A program made the position numbers and the translations under genes. Positions 58,007-64,000 of a DNA stretch of 64,000 nucleotides are shown here, in pieces. Each line of letters begins with the position of its first letter. The stretch's first letter is position 1. The stretch is taken from positions 2,356,001-2,420,000 of the forward strand of contig NC_064651.1 of the NCBI RefSeq assembly GCF_001723175.1, given 5' to 3'. The notes under the pieces are model-generated. The model did no database searches and had not been told where the DNA came from. It was given only the letters and a program-made list of their open reading frames with translations. Origin of the DNA: Penicillium oxalicum. Lineage: Eukaryota > Ascomycota > Eurotiomycetes > Eurotiales > Aspergillaceae.

Positions 58007-59592
58007 ATGGGGCCTGACCAAGTCAGCCACACGTCTTCCCAAATGGCACATGAGACTGGCGACATGGAAATCAAAGACGGACTGTTGCCAGAGGGCAAGG
58101 CCGATGCGGCTCTTGAGTTCCTGCGTGACGAGGGCCGTGGAGTCGCAGTTGAATTCAACGAGAGAACCCTTGTGCGCAAGATCGACTGGATGATCATGCC
58201 GTTGATGTGGGCGGCCTACAATCTTCAATACCTGGACAAGGTGCTCATCAATTACGCTTCCGTCATGGGGCTCTTGGAAGACACCAACATGAGAACGAAT
58301 CAGTTCTCCAACCTGACCCTTGCGTTTTACGTGACGTACCTTGTCTTTGAGCTGCCGACAGGGTATCTGATGCAACGACTGCCCACTGCAAAGTACCTGG
58401 GGTTAAATGTCGTTCTATGGGGTCTGATGACCACGCTCAACTGCTCCGCGAAAAACTTTGGAGGATTAATGACACTCCGGGTTCTTCTGGGGTGCTTTGA
58501 AAGTGCCATTGCGCCTGCTCTGATTCTAATCACTTCCATGTGGTATACGCGGACTGAGCAGCCCCGGCGCATGGGGATCTGGTATCTCGGCACCGGTACG
58601 GCGTCCATCATGGGCGCCCTCGTTGCATATGGACTCCTCTTCTACTCCAATGACACTTTCAAGTCGTGGCAGATTATGTTTCTGATCTTTGGGCTCATGA
58701 CCATTGCGGTGGGCGTCTGCATCTACATCGTGATGCCCGACAACCCCATGACATCGAGACTGACCCACGATGAGAAAGTGTTTGCAATCGAGCGACTCCG
58801 TGAGAATCTCACCGGCATCGAAAATAAGCACTTCAAATGGTGTCAGTTTGTCGAAGTCTTTAAAGATCCGCAGACATATCTGATCGCCATCATCGTGACC
58901 GCGATGGATGTCCCCAATGCCGCAGTGAGCAGCTTCACCTCCTTGATCATCAAGAATATCGGATTCACTACAAAGGAGACTGAGCTTCTGAACATCCCCA
59001 ACGGCGTGGTCAGCATTCTGACCATCCTTACCGTCACCAACATCGCCTCTCGATATGATCAGCGTTGTCTCTCTGTCGTCCTCGCCTTATCAGGAGGCTT
59101 ACTCGGCAGCTGTCTCCTGGCCTTTTCTCCCAAGAGCATGAAAGCGGCCCAACTCGCGGGAAATTATCTCACTCAAATGACCGGCTCGGCTCTTCCATTA
59201 ATGTACTCGATTGCCGGAGCCAACGTGGCCGGCCACACCAAGAAAATCACCATGAACGCGGTTCTACTGATGTCCTTCTGTCTGGGCAACATTCTGGGCC
59301 CGCTGACCTTTCGCACAGAGGACGAGCCAGATTACATCCCGGCGAAGATTGCCCTGGTTGCAACGATTTCGGTGGCGATCGTGTCCACCCTCGTTTTGCG
59401 AGCGTATTATAGCTGGGAGAATCATCGGCGAGAGCGGCGAAGTAGTGCAGACGCGCACCTCTCCAATACGGAATTCTTGGACCTGACTGACCGAGAAAAC
59501 GGACTTTTCAGAGTAAGTCTACCTACCGCATATGAAAGGAGAAGGAAAGCCGTATCGCTGATTGTATTTTCGCCTTGCAGTATAAGTTATGA
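58007..59592 (+). CDS. MFS transporter, Dal5-type anion:cation symporter
   Basis: 505 residues from exons 58007-59512 and 59581-59592, with a 68-nt intron (GTAAGT donor, TTGCAG acceptor). The last exon encodes only YKL and the stop, giving the ending NGLFRYKL. About 12 membrane segments begin at KIDWMIMPLMWAAYNLQYLD, and a central cytosolic loop contains MPDNPMTSRLTHDEK. Family signatures include YLDKVLINYASVMGL, LPTGYLMQRLPTAKYLG, MPDNP and GNILGPLTF. The group takes up organic anions such as allantoate, nicotinate, pantothenate or related acids with protons at the plasma membrane. The substrate cannot be read from the sequence. The start is the first ATG; a second at 58043 is possible. Confidence 0.93.
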
Positions 59593-62500
59593 TTTTCTCT
59601 GGCAGGCGACACGCCCTGATAGTAATGCAACCTAGGTCATGAGAGGCATGAATTCCATTGGCGCAGTTTGGCGGGAGATATCGACATACGAACTTCTTTT
59701 TTATCAAAAGATGTAGTGTAGAAGTGGGTGTGTTGACAAGTTGGCTTTTGAGACGATACATCACAGAGAACTTAAGAGACCTCGGGACTTGTACCTAGAA
59801 TCAGTCTTTACAATTTATGCACCACATAGTTTACCAAAACCTCCTATAATTGGAGTTCGTTGCCTTGAAGACAATTGATACATCTTGTCCGGATCAGGGC
59901 CAGAAACCACTGATAGAGAAATGGTAGACCGTCACGAACGTGTAATAAACCTCGGTGTTCCTCCAAGATCTGGAAGATTGACGTGTTGGTTATTCTGTCT
60001 ATCATCTTGAAGACTGAACAGACGCTTCAGACGGGATCATATCTCGACGGATCAAACACTTGCGGATTATGTATCTGTCTAGTTCACACCATTTCTATTC
60101 AGACAAAACCTTACCTAGACGATCGATCAACCCTTTTCACGTAGATTCACTATTGACGGCTCAAATTAGTTCAAATCAATTCGATATACGCGCAATAAGA
60201 TATAGTATCTATTTTCCGGAACTGAAGAGATTATAGGAGAGAATGTTCTTCACTCGAGTTCTGAAGAAATCAGTTTAAATAGATTTAGTACATAGGTGTA
60301 TGAGCCCTGCCCGGGTGGTGATTTAACCTCAACCTTACCTGTGACGCACACCGTGCTGTTGGCTGTATACTAGCGAATGTCCTGCCACCATCCGAGGGTC
60401 ATGCAGCACCGAGAACCTATTCCTTTTCTGTTGAGTGGCTACTGCGAATAGGAAGACCTGGTGTTGTATCTACAACAAGCAGCATACCTTGCCGCAAATC
60501 TTCCAGGAGAAGATCTTGTGAGATTACTCGGCCAGAAGTCTGAAAACATTCATCCCTGCCAAGCGATCAATGGCCTTTGAGCATGATGAGAGGGAGGTAT
60601 CCACGTGGTTGTGCGCGGACCCGGTGCTTCACTAGATCGGGCGCAAGCAAGAGAGCGTGCATGCACCCCATAAGTGCATCTCTTTGTCGCCAATTGTCGT
60701 TGTAAGTTGAGTCCTCCCTTCAATCGTTCCCTGCAATTGACGGGATGAACCTTCGAGTCATCTTTACACCACTTCAGTATGTCCAGCGTGAGCAGTGCGC
60801 AGTATCCACCACAAAATCGAGGGTTAGCTAATAAACAAGGTCTTTGGGACCGATGATTCATCCAAAGTGTGGCCGGCCATAACTCGGGGACCGAGCCCCA
60901 CGAGCCCAGAACGTGGAGGTGGAATCGGGGTGATTTTCCCCAGCTCTGACGAATGCGGCGTGGAACCAAACCTTCATGATCTCCAAGTGGACCCCGTCGC
61001 CTCAACTGGAACGACATCATAACCGAGTTTTTGCCTTCCGCTCCGCCGAGCCGAGAGCAGCGGCGAATTCAGGTCCTGGTGGAGTGGGAAATGTAGCCAG
61101 AGTGGTTGAGCCGGTCAGGGAACCGTGCGATGAAGAAATGGGCAACTCGTTTCCCGATTCACGATGCCGATATGCCGCGGGGATCAAACATATTCACCAA
61201 GAAGGTTCCCACGGGCCATGCTCACGTGGAAACTGTTGTTTCAAACCCACTGTGAGTAGTGGAGAGAGAGACAAAGTGTCTTTGCGGACCTCGGGACAGA
61301 AGAGCAGCATTTGGAACTCAGGACGCCTGATGGGTACCTGGGAGATGGAACCCAGAATTTGGGATTTGTACAACACAACTGAAGTGATCCGCCAGCCCAA
61401 GCTTACCAAGGCCCATGTTTTCGATTTGTTCGATCGAAGAATAGGTGGCAGCGAGTATAGTTGCCGGGGTCACAACACATGGTTGTGGTTCACAAAATGA
61501 CATGATCTTGATGGACGTTGTATGGTCAGTCTTGGCAGGCTTTCCGCTTGGAGCAGTGTCAGCTGATCCTTCGGGTCCTCGCGCGCGCAGACCCTCTTTT
61601 CTCACAGCGACGGCACATAACTGACTGCCAATTCCCAAAATTCCTCGGCATTTGACAAGGTTTGTTTTTGCTTTCCCGCTCAGATGAAATTTAAACTTGG
61701 CGTGCCATTGGTGACATGATCTTTGGAATTGACCCTATTGAACGAATGACCCGCCGAGAGCGTCTTGCCGTAGAACTGCCGTGGTGATGACGGGGGGAGT
61801 CGTTCCATCTCAGCTTCATCTGCCGAAAGGATGAGAGTTTCTTCCCCTCTCACCCCCGCATGGAGTCGGGAGAACGCTTCATGGAGTGCGACCAATCTGG
61901 GGAAATTGTCTCGTGGCGCTTTTGGTAGAGAAGGGGGGGGGGGGGGGGGGGGTGATGGTATGTCATCCACGGTCCAAGCCCAATTGCTGATTGCCTGATC
62001 GTGGGCCATCGACTGGGGCGAAATTGAATCAGATCGGTGCCGTTCGGGCGAGAAACCAGCCAGGCACCACATTTCGAACGAGTCAACGATCTCACGTTGG
62101 AGGAGTTCCAACGTGGAGACTCTCTTTCTCTCTCTCCTGGGGGGTTGACGATCATGTGGTCAGAGCTGGGGTTCTTGTGCGGGACCCCGATCATCCAGAC
62201 TACAAGGAAGATGTTGTTTGTAATACGTTGGACCAGAATCGCAACGCCCCGAGGGGCTGAAAGATCAGAAATGGATGCAGGGTAGTTCTGGAAATCCACA
62301 GAGTTCAAGAGAATCGGTGGGCGCAAACTTGAGACTGTTTGAACCGCCATGTCGCCATTGAAGAGGAAATCACAGGTGATCAATTCAACTCGTAGGAAGG
62401 AAAAGCTCTCCGGTCCGTCCACGCTAACTGGGACACACCGCTTCATGTCGCACGAACCTCAAGGCGTGCTGCCCTCGAGCAGATCGTCGCTACTCTGGTG

Positions 62501-64000
62501 GAGTCATCGATCCCTCGAGTGCAAACCGTCAAGCTGTGTGGCAAGCAACTTTAGAGCGTCCGGAGTCGCGTCCTTTTCTGATCTTCGCCATTGGCAGCGA
62601 AGAAGCAAACCCTCCATCCCCCTCCCCGCTTCCTTCTTTTTGTCTCTTCCACAGCTCGTGCATAAGACAAGCCCACGCTTATGGATCTGGATCTATTTGG
62701 GGGGACGCCTCTGCCCAGGGCTGCAATATTCCGTCTTGGCAGAATGGAGTTCCACACCCCACCAAACTCAAATGGTCCTTCCATTTCCTAATGGAATCAT
62801 CAGAATCAGCCACGAGACCGAGACCAACCGGCTAAGATAGGACCGCACGGGCACATCCCTGCAAATGGACAACAGGGGGTACGACCGAGAAACATAGACT
62901 GAGCCAGCTTAGCAAGCAATGGAAAACACTCGACAGCTGATGGGGCTTCCCCAAAATTCAAAAAAGAAAACAATATAATGGATTGGGGCCGTGAACAGGG
63001 TACCAACAGAGCATATTCATCCTCCATAGAGCAGGACCGTTGTCCCTCCAAGTCCAAATCCATGGCCTTACTGCGGCCAAGTTGCTCGATTTTCCAATGC
63101 AAAAGACTGAAAAAGGCCGCCATGTGAACAGAGATGATTTGACGTGGACAGGTAACACGTGAAAGGAGCGACTCTGGTCATCAGACTGATGTTGGAACAA
63201 AACACTCGGATTACCAATGCATTTCGCCGCGCCCGGCTAATATTTACTCAGCGAGTGTAGACCTTGTTTGTAGTCAACTTACAGTAGACATGACAGCAGT
63301 CGGACGGCCGACCAGACCAGACCAGACCCCGTCTAATCATCTACAAGCCATCCTCCTGGCCCCCTCTTGGACTTGTCCAGACCTGCAACTGTCTGATGCA
63401 AAGGCAGAAGCGTTTCCAGCCACGCCCGTCTCCGATTTGCAGTCCTTGTGCTGACGGTTGTTTCAGCCAGTCCCAATTTCCCCAGATTGCGTGGCACAAT
63501 GAGGATGCACCGGGATAGTCGCGGGATACTTGGAATCTCGATGAAACTCCGTCAATCAGCGGGGTCCACGCCCCGAGTCATCCTTGCCCAAAAGGGGCAA
63601 CGAAGCGGATCTTTGATGTACACTCCTGGCACGCGAGGGGAGAGATCTCCCACGAAGCAGATTCTCTCGTGGTGAGTGTTGGCTCTGCCTGCTCGTAGGC
63701 GGAGGGAACTTTGGTTTGTCAAATGCGGGCAGGGAGTATTGGCAACTCGCAATGCTCCGAGATCACATGAGAATCAGTCGTCGCTTCGATAGAAGACGGT
63801 GTTGTGGACTGAGGTATTCTTTCTTTTGATAGATCTAAGGAGGGATCTCGAAATTGAGCCTGGATCTGGATGGCAAGCCCCCCCCCCCAAGGCTTTCAGT
63901 CAGATGCTCGCTTTAGATCTACTCTGTCAAGTGGTCAACCCTATTTGTTTTGTTGTTTTGACCCAAATTCAAATGGCTCTGGGCTCTCCACGTCAGGGCC
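59593..64000. other. Intergenic, no supported gene; possible exon near the right edge
   Basis: 4.4 kb without a recognisable gene. The segment 59600-60330 is AT-rich. Open frames up to 174 codons (60976-61500, +) lack family signatures. Repeats are a 20-base G run (61933-61952) and a short GACCA pentamer repeat near 63310-63328. At the right end a GTGAGT donor (63673) and a strong polypyrimidine TTGATAG acceptor (63832) could mark a first intron of a plus-strand gene that continues outside the window. Confidence 0.45.
61933..61952. repeat. Poly-G tract, 20 bases
   Basis: Uninterrupted run of 20 G residues in intergenic DNA. Length is likely variable and hard to sequence. Confidence 0.95.

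Noticed and set aside
60976..61500. 174-codon plus-strand frame
   Set aside because: No family signature or coding bias; the opposite strand is equally open.
63448..63832. First exon of a gene running off the right edge
   Set aside because: A GTGAGT donor and a good acceptor are present, but the upstream frame has no recognisable content and the rest lies outside the window, so it is only mentioned in the gap entry.
1..64000. tRNA genes, CRISPR arrays, bacterial-type operons
   Set aside because: No B-box with a matching A-box and cloverleaf was found, there are no spaced direct repeats, and the gene structure is clearly fungal nuclear.

Overview
The window is nuclear DNA of a filamentous ascomycete, most likely Eurotiomycetes and close to Aspergillaceae. 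The evidence is the intron style (mostly 51-145 nt, GTRNGT donors, CTRAC branch sites, YAG acceptors), the long Ser/Pro-rich tails, the CT-rich leaders and the gene set. There is no operon structure, and I saw no CRISPR array, rRNA, convincing tRNA or intact transposon. I rebuilt spliced gene models by hand. For every model called intact, the exon lengths sum to a multiple of three and the joints restore conserved motifs.

Layout, left to right. 1-3.8 kb: no gene seen. 3.8-7.9 kb (-): PAS-domain protein kinase (Psk type). 9.6-12.1 kb (-): TBC Rab-GAP, divergent from 12.4-14.1 kb (+): a synergin-like AP-1 accessory protein with WxxF motifs. 15.1-16.8 kb (-): PPZ-type phosphatase. 19.1-19.5 kb (-): a small Sm-fold NatC subunit (NAA38-like). 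20.2-21.0 kb (-): a small uncharacterised protein with a textbook PCNA-binding box. 22.0-23.3 kb (+): MEMO1 family. 23.8-24.1 kb (+): a possible short spliced gene. 26.3-27.8 kb (+): Aur1-like PAP2 membrane protein. 30.8-32.6 kb (+): GH71 alpha-1,3-glucanase. 34.1-35.7 kb (+): DUF7730-like protein. 37.1-38.6 kb (-): PNG1-like protein lacking its catalytic Cys and His. 41.0-42.5 kb (-): SRPK-like kinase pseudogene. 43.3-46.2 kb (+): trehalose-synthase regulatory subunit (Tps3/TslA type). 46.9-49.5 kb (-): CAF-1 p60. 50.4-51.4 kb (-): twin-CX9C protein, divergent from 51.6-54.1 kb (+): CENP-U/Ame1-like kinetochore protein. 55.6-56.7 kb (+): Old Yellow Enzyme family. 58.0-59.6 kb (+): Dal5-type MFS transporter. 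59.6-64 kb: no gene seen.

The genes are mostly unrelated housekeeping functions: chromatin and kinetochore (CAF-1 p60, CENP-U, the PIP-box protein), trafficking (TBC, synergin), signalling (PAS kinase, PPZ), cell wall and carbohydrate (GH71, trehalose regulator), and transport or redox at the right end.

The most notable pattern is that reading-frame damage is confined to 32-44 kb. The GH71, PNG1 and trehalose-regulator genes each need one added base, the DUF7730-like gene has an unresolved frame change, and the kinase between PNG1 and the trehalose regulator is multiply broken. All models outside this stretch are intact. Either this segment is decaying or its sequence contains single-base indel errors.
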